Below, piece after piece: positions 22,648 through 32,211 of a DNA stretch of 64,000 bases (position 1 is the first letter of the stretch; every line of letters starts with the position of its first letter). The translations under genes and the position numbers were made by a program. The notes beneath the pieces were generated by a model. It searched no databases, was not told the origin of the DNA, and worked only from the letters and a program-made list of their open reading frames with translations. Source of the DNA: Mycobacterium heidelbergense. GTDB lineage: Bacteria; Actinomycetota; Actinomycetes; Mycobacteriales; Mycobacteriaceae. Location: contig NZ_AP022615.1 of assembly GCF_010730745.1 (NCBI RefSeq), forward strand, positions 1,426,001-1,490,000, given 5' to 3'.

Positions 22648-23931
22648 ATGAAGCGTAAACAGCACAACATGAGGCGAGACCACCGCTCACGCAACGCCAA
22701 GGCCGCTCGTCGTGGCCGTGTCGTCGGCCTGGGTACCGCCGCCGGCGCGTTGCTGACCGCCGTGGGGGCACCGATGGCCGCCGCGCCGCCCGCTCAGGCC
22801 GGGGTGCTCGACATGATCATCAACCCCATCATCCAACCAGTGATGGGCGCCGTCGGCACCGCCGCTAACGCGGGCACCACCGCGATCAACGGTATCGGCG
22901 CGGGTGCGCTCGCAGGCCTGCATACCGCAGCCCTCGAGGGCATCACCAATAGCCTCAACGCCAGCGCGGCGGCCTTCCAAGGCGTGCATTCGGCCGCCCT
23001 GGCCAGCATCACCAACAGCCTCACCGCCAGCGCTGCCGCCTTCAACACCGGCGGCCTGAACGCGGCCCTGGAAGGCCTGCATGCCAGCGCTGCTGCTGCC
23101 TTTAGTGGTGGGGGGCTTAGCGCGGCCGCGGCTAATTCTGCGGGGAATGTGCAGCTGAATAACCTCGTGTATGGCGGTTTCAGCAATGTCTACAACATGA
23201 TCTACACGGCCGGGCAGTCGTGGCTTGTCAGCCCGACCGGTCAGCAAGTGGACGGGATACTCAACGCCCCCTTCCTCTACCTGTTCGGGCGCGACCTGAT
23301 CGGCAACGGCGTCAACGGATTCAACGGCCCCAACACCACGCTGCTCGGCCAAACCGGACTCTTCGGCAACCTGCAAAGCGGCGGATTCCTGTTCGGCAAC
23401 GGCGGAACCGGTGCGGCCGGCACCGCCACTAATCCCGCCGGCCTGGCCGGTGGGGCCGCCGGGCTGATCGGCAACGGCGGCAACGGGGGAACAGGCGCGA
23501 ACATCACCAGCTCGGGGCTCAACCTGAACATCGGGGGCGCCGGCGGTCCCGGCGGCATTCTGATGGGCAACGGCGGCGCCGGTGGCATCGGCGGCGACAC
23601 TATCGGCCTCTTCGGCGGGGATGGTGGCCAAGGCGGCGCCGGTGGCTTCTTGTTCGGCAACGGTGGCACCGGCGGCGCCGGTAGCCCCGTCGGCACCGCC
23701 ACAGTCACCGGCGCCGGGGGTACCGGCGGGAACAGCGCCTGGCTGGTCGGCAACGGGGGCCTCGGTGGTAGCGCATCCGGCGGCTCAAAGGGCGGTGCGG
23801 GTGGTTTGGGCGGGATGCTCGCCGGCAACGGCGGCACCGGCGGCAACGCTACTACCGCCAAGGTTATCGGCGCCGGCGGCCTCGCCGGGCTCCTCGGCCA
23901 AAACGGCTCCCCCGGCAGCGTAAATCCCTAG
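22648..23931 (+). CDS. Exported PGRS-domain protein without PE domain, cassette 1
   Basis: 427 residues. The N-terminus is a long signal peptide: a strongly basic region (MKRKQHNMRRDHR, AARRGR), a hydrophobic core ([12 protein letters not shown]) and a cleavage site after PAQA (residue 51). RRGRVVGL resembles a twin-arginine motif, so Sec or Tat are both possible. Residues 85-155 hold three 20-22-residue repeats ([20 protein letters not shown] and variants). [11 protein letters not shown] at 214-224 is close to the GRPLI motif that opens PGRS domains of PE_PGRS proteins, and residues 240-427 are Gly-Gly-Ala/Asn repeats (NGGAGG, NGGTGG). There is no PE domain. The start is fixed by AGGAAGG 11 bp upstream. 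First gene of cassette 1; predicted surface-exposed or secreted. Confidence 0.85.
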   Translation: MKRKQHNMRRDHRSRNAKAARRGRVVGLGTAAGALLTAVGAPMAAAPPAQAGVLDMIINPIIQPVMGAVGTAANAGTTAINGIGAGALAGLHTAALEGITNSLNASAAAFQGVHSAALASITNSLTASAAAFNTGGLNAALEGLHASAAAAFSGGGLSAAAANSAGNVQLNNLVYGGFSNVYNMIYTAGQSWLVSPTGQQVDGILNAPFLYLFGRDLIGNGVNGFNGPNTTLLGQTGLFGNLQSGGFLFGNGGTGAAGTATNPAGLAGGAAGLIGNGGNGGTGANITSSGLNLNIGGAGGPGGILMGNGGAGGIGGDTIGLFGGDGGQGGAGGFLFGNGGTGGAGSPVGTATVTGAGGTGGNSAWLVGNGGLGGSASGGSKGGAGGLGGMLAGNGGTGGNATTAKVIGAGGLAGLLGQNGSPGSVNP

Positions 23932-24017
23932 CCGCTGCTAGACCCTACCGCCTCTCGACGCCGCAGCGTGGAGGCTCCGGACACCTAGATCACCCACAGC
24001 AAAGGAAGTAAACGCAC

Positions 24018-25292
24018 ATGAAACAGCTAGCAGGCTCTCTGCCCCTCGTCACCGCGGTTGCCGGGGCCCTATCCGCGGGCATGATCGCCCTCACACCGGC
24101 GGTCTCCAACGATCTGGCCGCCGACATCCAACACAGCATGACCGATCTGCAGCAACGCGCGGTCGAACTCACCGACTACGTCGCCAACCCCATCCAAACC
24201 TGGATCGACACCTTCGAGACGGCGGGTCTCAACCTCCAGTCGATCGCCACACAATTCCAAGCGTACCCTTTCGTGGCATCGCAGCAGATCGCAGCCAACT
24301 TTTTGCACTACGGATCCAGCTATGTCGGGTATTATCAAGCGGCCGCAAACGGTGCTGTCGGCTATTATCTCGGGACCATCCCCTACAATGTTAAAACTAA
24401 TGTCGGCAGTTTCATACCCCGCCTTCAAGGCGCGGTCACTGAGGCGCAAGTGGGTAATATTTCCGGTGCGGTTAGCACGCTTTACCAGGCCCTTTGGAAT
24501 GAATTTGTCCTTCAGGTCGCGCATCCACTCGAAAGCATTCCCCAAATCATTAATCCCATCACGGCGAACCTCTCGAACGCGAGTAGTTATCTGACGGTTA
24601 CGGCTATGTCTAATGTTCTTGGAAGCCTTCTCACTAACGTGCCAAATCAGATGGAGCTGGCGCTGGGTGCCGCCCTCCAAAATGTCTACAATTCATTTGC
24701 GGCAGGGGATCCAGTGGGTGGTCTGATCAACGCGATTGATGTCCCCGGCGAAGTGATAAACGCAGGCCTCAACGGTAGTCTCAACGCAAAAGGGGTCTAC
24801 ATCAGCGGCCTAATCAGTGAATCGACCCCTAGTTTCCTCTCGTATCTCGCGCTAACGACGCCTCAGGGGCTTGCGTCAAAGATCGTCGCTCCCAACGCCC
24901 AGAACATCATGAGTGGCGGCAGCCTCTCGTATGCGTTGGGGTACTTGGGGAACGTGGTGACTACTGGGTTTCCCACCCCACAGATCGTCTTCGACAACCT
25001 ACTCAACGTCATCCGTACTTATGCGGGTATTCCTAGTGCGGCGGCCGCCGCGGCGGCGAATGGAAGTGGCTTTGCGGCCTTGGCCCCGGCAGCTAGTGCC
25101 TTGCCTGGTTTGTCGGCTGGTGTGTTGAAGGCGTTTGATCCGGCGGCGGTGACCAATATTGCGGGGTCGTTGGGTCCGTCGTTGGCGGCGGAGGTGGCGG
25201 GGTCGTTGGGGGCGAATCTGGCGGGGTCGTTGGCGACAACCCTGTCGGTCGACCTCTCCAAGGTTGCGCTGCACATCCTGTCGGCGCTGTAA
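24018..25292 (+). CDS. Exported Ala-rich protein of unknown function, cassette 1
   Basis: 424 residues starting 86 bp after the PGRS gene, with AAAGGAAG as ribosome site. A signal peptide (LPLVTAVAGALSAGMIALTPAVS) is followed by QRAVELTDYVANPIQTWIDTFETAG, shared with the second genes of cassettes 2 and 3. The middle 300 residues are uncharged and rich in Ala, Asn, Ser and aromatic residues (YYQAAANGAVGYYLG). The C-terminus contains short SLGPSLAAEVAG / SLGANLAGSL repeats and ends in a hydrophobic helix. No catalytic motif is visible. It may be an outer-membrane or surface protein partnered with the PGRS protein; this is inference. The least similar of the three copies. Confidence 0.82.
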   Translation: MKQLAGSLPLVTAVAGALSAGMIALTPAVSNDLAADIQHSMTDLQQRAVELTDYVANPIQTWIDTFETAGLNLQSIATQFQAYPFVASQQIAANFLHYGSSYVGYYQAAANGAVGYYLGTIPYNVKTNVGSFIPRLQGAVTEAQVGNISGAVSTLYQALWNEFVLQVAHPLESIPQIINPITANLSNASSYLTVTAMSNVLGSLLTNVPNQMELALGAALQNVYNSFAAGDPVGGLINAIDVPGEVINAGLNGSLNAKGVYISGLISESTPSFLSYLALTTPQGLASKIVAPNAQNIMSGGSLSYALGYLGNVVTTGFPTPQIVFDNLLNVIRTYAGIPSAAAAAAANGSGFAALAPAASALPGLSAGVLKAFDPAAVTNIAGSLGPSLAAEVAGSLGANLAGSLATTLSVDLSKVALHILSAL

Positions 25293-25323
25293 GCCCCACC
25301 ATTTCGTTGTTGCTGCGGTGGTG

Positions 25324-25353
25324 TGCCGGCGGCCCGATCAGCGGTCGCCGGCA
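25324..25353. other. Hairpin between genes 2 and 3 of cassette 1
   Basis: TGCCGGCG (25324-25331) pairs with CGCCGGCA (25346-25353) just after the gene 2 stop. Hairpins at the same relative place in cassettes 2 (32130-32170) and 3 (37462-37498) differ in sequence but are stronger. It could be a weak terminator or RNA-processing site. Confidence 0.4.
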
Positions 25354-25378
25354 TACGCCCGGGTGTGGGAGGTATCAC

Positions 25379-26860
25379 GAGAAATTGTCAAGACTTGTGG
25401 ATCGGGGTTTTTCAGGCGACCTCCGTTCCGGTGTGCTGGTCGCTGTCTGAGGACGGTGTCGGTGGGGTGATGTCGGTGGGGCGTTCGAGCAGTTTGCCTT
25501 TGTGGAAGACCGCTCCGGCGCGCACCAGGGCGACCAGGTGCGGGGCGTTGACGGCCCGCCAGCGGGCCTGGGCGGCGTCGATCAGCTTGTAGGCCATGGC
25601 AATACCCGCCGCGCGTGATCCCGGCCCCTTGGTCACCTTGGTCCGCAGCCGCACCGTGGCGAACGTCGATTCGATCGGATTCGTCGTCCTCAAATGGATC
25701 CAGTGTTCGGCCGGGTACTTGTAGAACTCCAGCAAGGTGTCCAGGTCGTCGGTGATCTTGGCGACCGCCTTGGGTACTTGGCGCCGAAGTCGGCCTCGAA
25801 GGCCTTGACTGCGACTTGGGCCTTGTCGATGTCCTCGGCGTTGTAGATGTCCTTGAGCGCCGCCAATGCGCTCGGATGCGCTGACTTCGGCAGTGCAGCA
25901 AGGACATTGGCCTGCTTGTGAAACCAGCAGCGCTGCTCCTTGGTGGCCGGGAAGACTTCCCGCACGGCCTTCCAGAATCCGAGCGCACCGTCACCGACCG
26001 CGAGCACCGGGGCGGCCATCCCGCGGCGGCGGCAATCACGCAGCAGATCAGCCCACGACTCGCCCGACTCCCGATACCCGTCGGTGAGCGCGACGAGTTC
26101 CTTGCGGCCATCAGCACGCACACCGATCATCACCAGCAGGCACAGCTTGGTCTGCTCGAGGCGGACCTTGAGGTGGATGCCGTCGACCCACAGGTAGACG
26201 TAATCGGTGCCGGACAGATCGCGGCGGCCGAACGCGGCGGCTTCGTCTTGCCACTGCGCGGTCAGGCGGGTGATCGTCGAGGCCGACAACCCGCGCCCGA
26301 GCCGAGGAACTGCTCCAGCGCCGAGGTGAAGTCACCGCTGGACAGCCCATGCAAGTACAGCAGCGGCAACACCTCGCTCATCTGCGGAGACTTACGTGCC
26401 CACGCGGGCAGGATCGCCGAGGAAAACCGCTGCCGTTCACCCGAATCGGGATCGACACGGCGGTCGTTGACCCGCGGCGCTTTGACCTCGACAGCGCCAG
26501 CCGCGGTCAACACCTTACGGGCCTGGTGATAGCCGTTGCGCACCACCAGCCGGCGGCCGTCCCCGTCGCACTGATCGGCGAACTGCTCCACATAAGCAGC
26601 GACCTCGGCGGCCAGCGCCGCGGCCAGCATCTGCCGGGCACCATCGCGGACAATCTCATCCAACAACGACCGCCGGCCGGCCTCGTTGCCGTTGGCCTCT
26701 ACGGCATCGTGAACTACGGTGAGCATGGGCGTACCTTCCCAACCAGCGCGCCAACGCCGGTCTTGATCAGAGCTACTGGACTTTCAGATCATCCTCGGGA
26801 AGGTGCGCCCACTTTCACGCCCCCACACCGAGGCTCATCCACAAGTTCTGATCATTGCTC
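25379..26860 (-). mobile_element. IS256-family insertion sequence, decayed
   Basis: 1,482 bp bounded by imperfect 24-bp inverted repeats (25379-25402 and 26837-26860, 19 of 24 matching, sharing ACTTGTGGAT) and flanked by a 9-bp target duplication AGGTATCAC (25370-25378 and 26861-26869). Size, repeat length and duplication length all fit the IS256 family. It is inserted between genes 2 and 3 of cassette 1, with its transposase opposing the cassette. The intact target duplication shows simple transposition without later deletion at the ends. Confidence 0.9.
25412..26726 (-). pseudogene. IS256-family transposase, two frameshifts
   Basis: Three consecutive frames rebuild one DDE transposase of about 435 residues: the N-terminal part (26262-26726, VRNGYHQARKVLTAAG to ALEQFLGSGAG), the middle (about 25757-26288, LSASTITRLTAQW to FEADFGAKYP) and the end (KAVAKITDDLDTLLEFY to the stop at 25412). 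The triad is visible as D in WVDGIH, D in VGDGALGFW and E in NPIESTF. Each break is explained by one missing base in a short G/C run, near 26288 and near 25758. Unless these are sequencing errors, the element cannot move by itself. Confidence 0.88.
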
Positions 26861-26953
26861 AGGTATCACGATGACCGGGATCTGGTGGGTGGCGCCCGTG
26901 TGGTGGTGTGGCGCTAACCCCGTACCACCAGCGGGTATGACCGGTGGTTGCTG

Positions 26954-28021
26954 ATGTCTGTGGGCTGGCGAGAGTGGGATGACGAAGACACCACTGACGA
27001 GGTCCTGGGTGCTACAGGTATCTGGCTGATTCCACGAACACGCCCAGTGCTCGCGGAGCCCAGATGCCGAAACGTCACCATCAGCACCGGTCGCGACGCG
27101 CGCGCGGATGCTGTCCTGGCCGCGGAGTGTCAGGAGGTGCTGGAGTGGGCCCAAGCACGCATCGACGAACTGATCGGTCTAGCCGAGGCCAAAGAACACT
27201 TCACGACATGGCGCACCGCCCTACAAAACAACCACCGTGTCGAGCACGGTGGCGCAGTGACCTCCTGCCGAGAAAACCACATGGTGTTCCTCGGCGCACC
27301 GGGCACAGCCAAAAAAACGTTCGCCCGAATCATCGCTGAAGTGCTATTCGGGTTAGGCACCCTCACCCGCCCACAAGTCACCGAGATCACCGCCCACGAC
27401 ATCGTGGTAGACGATCCTTCACACAGCGCCGCCAGAATGAAAACCGTGTGCGACGACGCGCGTGGTGGGGTGTTGTTCCTCGACGACGCCCACCAGTTGG
27501 TCCCCCACACCGAAAGCCTCTCCTGGGGTGGGGATGTGATCGCCGCCCTGCAGGCGTGCGTGGCGGATTACCGCGGCGAGCTGGTCGTCATTCTCGCCGG
27601 CCACCCCACCCCCATGCGGGAGTTCTTGACGGCTCATGCGGGGCTGGCCGGTCGATTCCCCCACACCGTGGCTTTCACCAGCCCCACCCCCGACGACATC
27701 GTGGCTCTCGGGCACCGCTTAGCCGGCAAGGAAAACCTCCACGTCGAAGACACGGCATGGGAACTACTGCGCGCCGAAGCGGCCCGGTTGCGGTCGATCC
27801 CCTACGGCCACGGCACGCTGCTCGACGTCGCCGGCAACGCCCACTACGCATGTGACGTGATTCTGACGTGTCGGCGTGCACGACTACGCCGACTACACCG
27901 ACTCGCACCCCACCGCCGTGACCTCGAACACCTCGTACGCACCAACCCCGGTGTTCTCCACGTCAACACCACCGACATGCAACGCGCCCTCACCGCAACC
28001 CACCCACCCACAGGAATATGA
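26954..28021 (+). CDS. EccA/CbxX-type AAA+ ATPase, cassette 1 (degenerate active site)
   Basis: About 355 residues from ATG 26954 (TTG 26948 also in frame; no clear ribosome site). A short helix (VLEWAQARIDELIGLAEAKEHF) leads into a single AAA+ module of the EccA/CbxX family, without the N-terminal TPR half of EccA. Walker A reads GAPGTAKKT instead of GxxxxGKT/S, so both the last Gly and the first Thr/Ser are changed. Walker B reads VLFLDDAH, with Asp for the catalytic Glu. The finger-like Arg in GLAGRFPH is kept, but the sensor-2 Arg region reads NAHY. The EccA-like C-terminal LDVAGNA block and DMQRAL ending are present. ATP hydrolysis is doubtful; ATP binding or a structural role is possible. 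The IS element separates it from gene 2. Confidence 0.85.
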   Translation: MSVGWREWDDEDTTDEVLGATGIWLIPRTRPVLAEPRCRNVTISTGRDARADAVLAAECQEVLEWAQARIDELIGLAEAKEHFTTWRTALQNNHRVEHGGAVTSCRENHMVFLGAPGTAKKTFARIIAEVLFGLGTLTRPQVTEITAHDIVVDDPSHSAARMKTVCDDARGGVLFLDDAHQLVPHTESLSWGGDVIAALQACVADYRGELVVILAGHPTPMREFLTAHAGLAGRFPHTVAFTSPTPDDIVALGHRLAGKENLHVEDTAWELLRAEAARLRSIPYGHGTLLDVAGNAHYACDVILTCRRARLRRLHRLAPHRRDLEHLVRTNPGVLHVNTTDMQRALTATHPPTGI

Positions 28022-28249
28022 ATCGACATACTGGCACCCGCCGGCATCGCTAGTGACCATTGCGGACGGACTGGGGTCCTCGCCACAGCCTGTTATGTCG
28101 TCACAGCGGCCAGAAGAGTGTGCCGGCTGCTCGCCATCCCCGCGACGCTTTCTCGCATGGTATGAGGACCAGCCGCATCTAAAAAGGCTGCTAGGCAAAC
28201 CACTTCAGGGCAGGTGACAACGAAGCGATTCGCCGAGGAAGAGCCAGGC
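28022..28249. other. Spacer between cassette 1 and leader B
   Basis: About 230 bp after the ATPase stop, before homology to the other leaders begins at TTGGGTGGTTC. No gene, hairpin or repeat that I can support. Confidence 0.4.
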
Positions 28250-29351
28250 TTGGGTGGTTCCCGGTGCAGGGCCGGTCCTTACCGGGCCGGCGAACTGTAC
28301 GTACCTAAGAAGAACCTGAGCCCACAGGGTTTTCGGTAGACATTTGCCGATCACTTCGGAAACACGCCGTCCAGCAATCCCCAAAAGGTCGCGAAAACAC
28401 TGGTGAGCATGCACTACCGCGTATGTCAGCAACATCTCTCCGGCGCTGTGATAGTTCAGTGTGAAAGTACCTGCCGGTAACAAGCCCGGCCCGTACCCGC
28501 CTCCCACTCACGATAGCTGCACCCATTACTATAAGGTCGTTTGGCACGGAATACAGCGGATAACTGAGTTTGCTATAGCGCGCTTCCTCGGCATGTAGCC
28601 GACACGTCGTGATGGACTCATGCCACCAGGAGTAATCTCATCTTTTCTCAGGATTGCCCCGATCGTCGCGATCCTCTGCACGACCCGACCCGTGTCACCG
28701 TCCAGGTAGACATTCCCGCGTCAAACATGCTGCGCCGGCCCACACGAAGACAAAGCACCCCACTACCCACACCGTCCAGTAGGGGACACCGAGAAGCGGC
28801 AGCCACTCACCTAGACACCAGGGCAAGAACCCCTAATCACGCTGTCCTCAACGACGATCGCCGAAACCCAGCAGATGATCGCCGAGAAACGTCTTCATCC
28901 ACACCGACGAAATCGCCACACCTCGCCGGCCCGCCGACCCGGCCGCACCCGCCTACCAGACCCTCCCGATCGCAGCCCCCACCCGATAGCGACGTTCCCT
29001 TCCCACACCACGAGCCTCGGCATGTAACCCTCAACACGGCCACACTGCCCTCAGATCGACACTCGACGATGCCACCCAGTCGCCGGGTGCGACAGCGCCG
29101 CCAAGCATTTTCGAAAGGCCAATAATTTTCGGGGCTATTTTGAGCGGATTCTTTTGCTGCCAATTTCGTCTCACCACAACCAATTATCCAGTGTATTACG
29201 CGATTTTCTCGACGTAATTCTTAGGTATGTTCACCTCTGTTACCAGCCAGAAACACACGGTGAACCAGATCAACAACGGCCAGTACCTGGCTTTTTTCTC
29301 AAGTACGGCCCGCACACCTCGTTTTATCGGTCATGACAGGAAGGCGCGCAG
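28250..29351 (+). repeat. Conserved long leader B (upstream of PGRS cassette 2)
   Basis: 1.1 kb homologous to leaders A and C, nearly identical to C over long stretches (for example GTGAAAGTACCTGCCGGTAA, and the block from GGACACCGAGAAGCGGCAGC to AACCCCTAAT). No open frame is kept in phase across the three copies. The AT-rich last 250 bp carries GTTCACC (29229-29235) facing GGTGAAC (29259-29265), then a terminator-like hairpin at 29279-29297, then AGGAAGG before the ATG at 29352. The arrangement suggests a long transcribed leader with regulatory RNA structure. Confidence 0.75.
29279..29297 (+). terminator. Attenuator-like hairpin before PGRS gene 2
   Basis: GCCAG-TAC-CTGGC followed by six T lies 55 bp upstream of the start codon, a short intrinsic-terminator shape. 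The 3' arm CTGGCT can also pair with AGCCAG at 29245-29250, a possible antiterminator. The same sequence is present at 34606-34624 but broken in leader A. Confidence 0.45.
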
Positions 29352-30713
29352 ATGAAGCGTAAACAGCACAGCATGAGGCGAGACCGCCGCAACGCGAAGG
29401 CGGCGAGCCGTGGCCGTGTGGTCGGCCTGGGTACGGCCGCGGGTGCGTTGCTGACCGCCACCATGACCCCGGTCATCGCCGCACCCCCGGCGCAGGCGGG
29501 GGTGCTGGACCTGATCATCAACCCGATCATCCAACCCATCATGGGCGCCGTCGGCACGGCCGCCGCCGCGGGTACCACCGCGATCAACGGTATCGGCGCG
29601 GGTGCACTGGCGGGCCTGCACACCGGTGCCCTCCAGGGCCTCACGAATAGTCTTAATGCGGGTGCGGCGGCTTTCCAGGGTGTGCATTCGGCGGCCCTGG
29701 CCAGCATCACCAACAGCCTTAACGCCAGTGCTGCCGCTTTCAATGCCGGCGGCCTGAATGCGGCCCTGGAAGGCCTGCATGCCAGCGCGGCGGCGGCCTT
29801 TAGTGGTGGCGGGCTAGACGCGGCGGTCGCCGCGGCGAACTCGCCTAAGGCCGCGCTGAACAACCTGGTGTACGGGGCGTTCAGCAACGTCTACACCATG
29901 GTCTATACCGCCGGGCAAACCTGGATCGCCAGCCCCACCGGCCAGCAAGTCGACGGAGTCATCAACGGCCCGTTCGTCGCCCTGTTCGGGCGCGACCTGA
30001 TCGGCAACGGCGTCAATGGTTTCACCGGCGCCAACACCTCACCGATCGGGGGTATCGGGGCTAATGGCAGCCTCGCCGATGGTGGGTTTTTGTTCGGCAA
30101 CGGCGGGACCGGGGCCGCCGGCACTGCTTCTAGTCCCACCGGTTTCGCCGGCGGGGCCGCTGGGCTGATCGGCAACGGCGGGGTCGGTGGTGCCGGCTTC
30201 AGCACTGCCAGCGGGGTAGGCGGCACCGGTGGTATCGGTGGTGTCGGCGGCATCCTGATGGGCAATGGCGGTGCCGGCGGTGCCGGCGGTGCCGCCGCTA
30301 CCAATAAAGGCGGTGTCGGTGGTGTCGGCGGTGCCGCCGGCATCCTGTTCGGCAACGGTGGCGCCGGCGGTGTCGGCGGCGCGTCCGGCGTGAGCGCGGT
30401 TAAAGGTTTCGATGGCGGGGCTGGCGGGGCCGGCGGTAACGCCGCCTGGCTGATCGGTAACGGCGGCGCCGGGGGTCTTGGCAATAACGGTACAGCCGTT
30501 GCGAGCGGCACCGGCGCCGTCGGCAACGGCGGCGCCGGTGGCGCCGGTGGCTTCAGTGGGCTGCTGGCTGGCGTCGGTGGCAGTGGCGGTAACGGCGGTA
30601 ACGGCGCCGCCGACACCAGCAGAGTTGGTACCGGCGGCATGGGAGGTCTCGGCGGCTACGCCGGGATCCTCGGCTTAAACGGTACGGCTGGCACCCCCGG
30701 AGCCCCCGGCTAA
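29352..30713 (+). CDS. Exported PGRS-domain protein without PE domain, cassette 2
   Basis: 453 residues. Basic signal peptide ([22 protein letters not shown], then [12 protein letters not shown]) with cleavage after PAQA at residue 49. The repeat region with [10 protein letters not shown] units is followed by a segment unique to this family ([22 protein letters not shown]), then [12 protein letters not shown] and about 230 residues of NGGxGG PGRS repeats. The first 290 residues are nearly identical to the cassette 3 protein, while the PGRS tail has its own indels, as is usual for PGRS domains. Ribosome site AGGAAGG. First gene of cassette 2. Function unknown; surface exposure inferred from the signal peptide and PGRS similarity. 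Confidence 0.87.
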   Translation: MKRKQHSMRRDRRNAKAASRGRVVGLGTAAGALLTATMTPVIAAPPAQAGVLDLIINPIIQPIMGAVGTAAAAGTTAINGIGAGALAGLHTGALQGLTNSLNAGAAAFQGVHSAALASITNSLNASAAAFNAGGLNAALEGLHASAAAAFSGGGLDAAVAAANSPKAALNNLVYGAFSNVYTMVYTAGQTWIASPTGQQVDGVINGPFVALFGRDLIGNGVNGFTGANTSPIGGIGANGSLADGGFLFGNGGTGAAGTASSPTGFAGGAAGLIGNGGVGGAGFSTASGVGGTGGIGGVGGILMGNGGAGGAGGAAATNKGGVGGVGGAAGILFGNGGAGGVGGASGVSAVKGFDGGAGGAGGNAAWLIGNGGAGGLGNNGTAVASGTGAVGNGGAGGAGGFSGLLAGVGGSGGNGGNGAADTSRVGTGGMGGLGGYAGILGLNGTAGTPGAPG

Positions 30714-30784
30714 TACCCCTTGGGCGAAATGGCCTCTGCATGCCCACGACTACCTAGACCACAGACAGCAAAGGAACAACACCC

Positions 30785-32110
30785 ATGCACCAGCGAACAG
30801 TCCTTCGACCCCTCATCACCGCGGGCGCCGCGGCAGTCGGCGCCAGCCTGATCGCCCTCACCCCGGCAGTCTCCAACGACGCGGCCTCCGACCTCCAGCG
30901 CAGCGTCACCACCGCCCAGTACCGCGCGGTCGAGCTGCTGAGCAGCGACCCCGGGGTCGTCAACCCCATCCAAACCTGGATCAACGTCTTCCAACAAGCG
31001 GGCGCCAACCTGCAAACGATTGGAAGCAACATGAGCACTGGGGGCACGATTTTCTTCCCACTGGCCCAGCAGCTGGCCGCGAACTGGATCACCTACGCGA
31101 GCATCTACGTCGGCGGCGTCCACAATGCGTACAAGGGCGCCGTCAACGGCGCGTACCAATTCTTCACTAATATGACCGGTTACTCGGTTTACCCCTTGCT
31201 TACCGGCGTGATCAGTAGCTTTCACCAAGGTGACTTCATCAACGGTTTCGAGGACCTGTACCGGCTGCTCTGGTTCTCGCCAGTCGCCTCAATATTTCAA
31301 CCGATGGAATCCATTCCGACCATCCTCGCCTACATGTCGACCAACTTCGCGGCCCTTGGCAACGTCGCTTTTAACGAGCCGAGTCAGCTCAGTGCATCGA
31401 TCGTGTCAATGCTTGGGGCCTTTTTTGCTATAGGTGTGGGCCAAAGCATCGTCAGTGCCCTTGGCGTCGGTGTTCAGAATGCTTACGACGGGTTCGCCGC
31501 TGGTGACCTGCCGGCGGGGGTGAGCAATTTGCTCAATATCCCGGGGATGCTCGCGGGAGCAGTCCTCAACGGATACGATCCCCTGGAAGTCTTGGGCGGC
31601 ACCGGTATCCTCAGCCCCACCACCTCGTTGACAAAGCCTGGCCTGCTGGACACGTTGGTGGCTTGGATCCCCCAGACACTCGCGTCGGAGATAGTCGTTA
31701 ATAATCGGGTAGCAGGCACCATCACCACCCCCAACATTTTGCAGGGTGGCAGTCTTGCCAACGCGTTCTCGCAATTGGCGAGCCAGGTAACCACGGGTTG
31801 GCCGACCCCGAACATGTGGGTCGATGAGTTGCTCAACGTGTATCAGAGCTTCCTCGGGTTCTTAGGTGGCCAGGTCGGCTTGGGGGGTGCGGCGTTCGCT
31901 GCTCCGGCTGGTGTCGCCAGCATTGCCCCGTCGATCGCGGCTAACCTCGGTGGCATAGCTCCGTCGATCGCGGCCGATTTCTCGGGGATTGCTCCGTCGC
32001 TCGCGGCGGATCTCTCGGGCATTGCCCCGTCGCTGGCGACGAACCTTGCTGGGACGCTGGCGCCTCAGCTGGGGACACTGGCGGCTCACCTCCTTACGTC
32101 GCTGTTCTGA
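30785..32110 (+). CDS. Exported Ala-rich protein with 11-residue repeats, cassette 2
   Basis: 441 residues, 71 bp after the PGRS gene, with AAAGGAAC as ribosome site. The signal peptide (LITAGAAAVGASLIALTPAVS) is followed by QRSVTTAQYRAVELLSSDPGVVNPIQTWINVFQQAG. The middle is neutral and aromatic-rich (MESIPTILAYMSTNFAALGNVAF, FAAGDLPAGVSNLLNIPG). Residues about 385-435 contain four to five 11-residue repeats IAPS(I/L)AA(N/D)(L/F)(G/S)G, which would form an amphipathic helical array, ending in LAAHLLTSLF. No enzyme motif is visible. Strongly similar to the cassette 3 protein, less so to cassette 1. Likely exported with, and partnered to, the preceding PGRS protein. Confidence 0.85.
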   Translation: MHQRTVLRPLITAGAAAVGASLIALTPAVSNDAASDLQRSVTTAQYRAVELLSSDPGVVNPIQTWINVFQQAGANLQTIGSNMSTGGTIFFPLAQQLAANWITYASIYVGGVHNAYKGAVNGAYQFFTNMTGYSVYPLLTGVISSFHQGDFINGFEDLYRLLWFSPVASIFQPMESIPTILAYMSTNFAALGNVAFNEPSQLSASIVSMLGAFFAIGVGQSIVSALGVGVQNAYDGFAAGDLPAGVSNLLNIPGMLAGAVLNGYDPLEVLGGTGILSPTTSLTKPGLLDTLVAWIPQTLASEIVVNNRVAGTITTPNILQGGSLANAFSQLASQVTTGWPTPNMWVDELLNVYQSFLGFLGGQVGLGGAAFAAPAGVASIAPSIAANLGGIAPSIAADFSGIAPSLAADLSGIAPSLATNLAGTLAPQLGTLAAHLLTSLF

Positions 32111-32129
32111 GTTGCAGTGCGGGCCAAAC

Positions 32130-32170
32130 CCGCCCAGCACAGGTGGCAACCACGCGCCAGTGCTAGGCGG
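32130..32170. other. Hairpin between genes 2 and 3 of cassette 2
   Basis: CCGCCCAGCACAGG (from 32130) can pair with CCAGTGCTAGGCGG (to 32170) with two mismatches around the spacer TGGCAACCACG. The same spacer and stem occur perfectly paired at 37462-37498, so structure and loop are conserved. There is no T-run. Confidence 0.55.
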
Positions 32171-32211
32171 GACAGGCCCGATCTGCGTGGGACCCGGTAG
32201 CGGAGGTGCCG

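Noticed and set aside
22648..23931. Calling the PGRS proteins PE_PGRS members
   Set aside because: No PE motif or PE-like helical pair at the N-terminus; a signal peptide is there instead.
25379..26860. Naming the element IS1081, IS1245 or IS1311
   Set aside because: It belongs to the same family, but I cannot match it to a named element without a database search.
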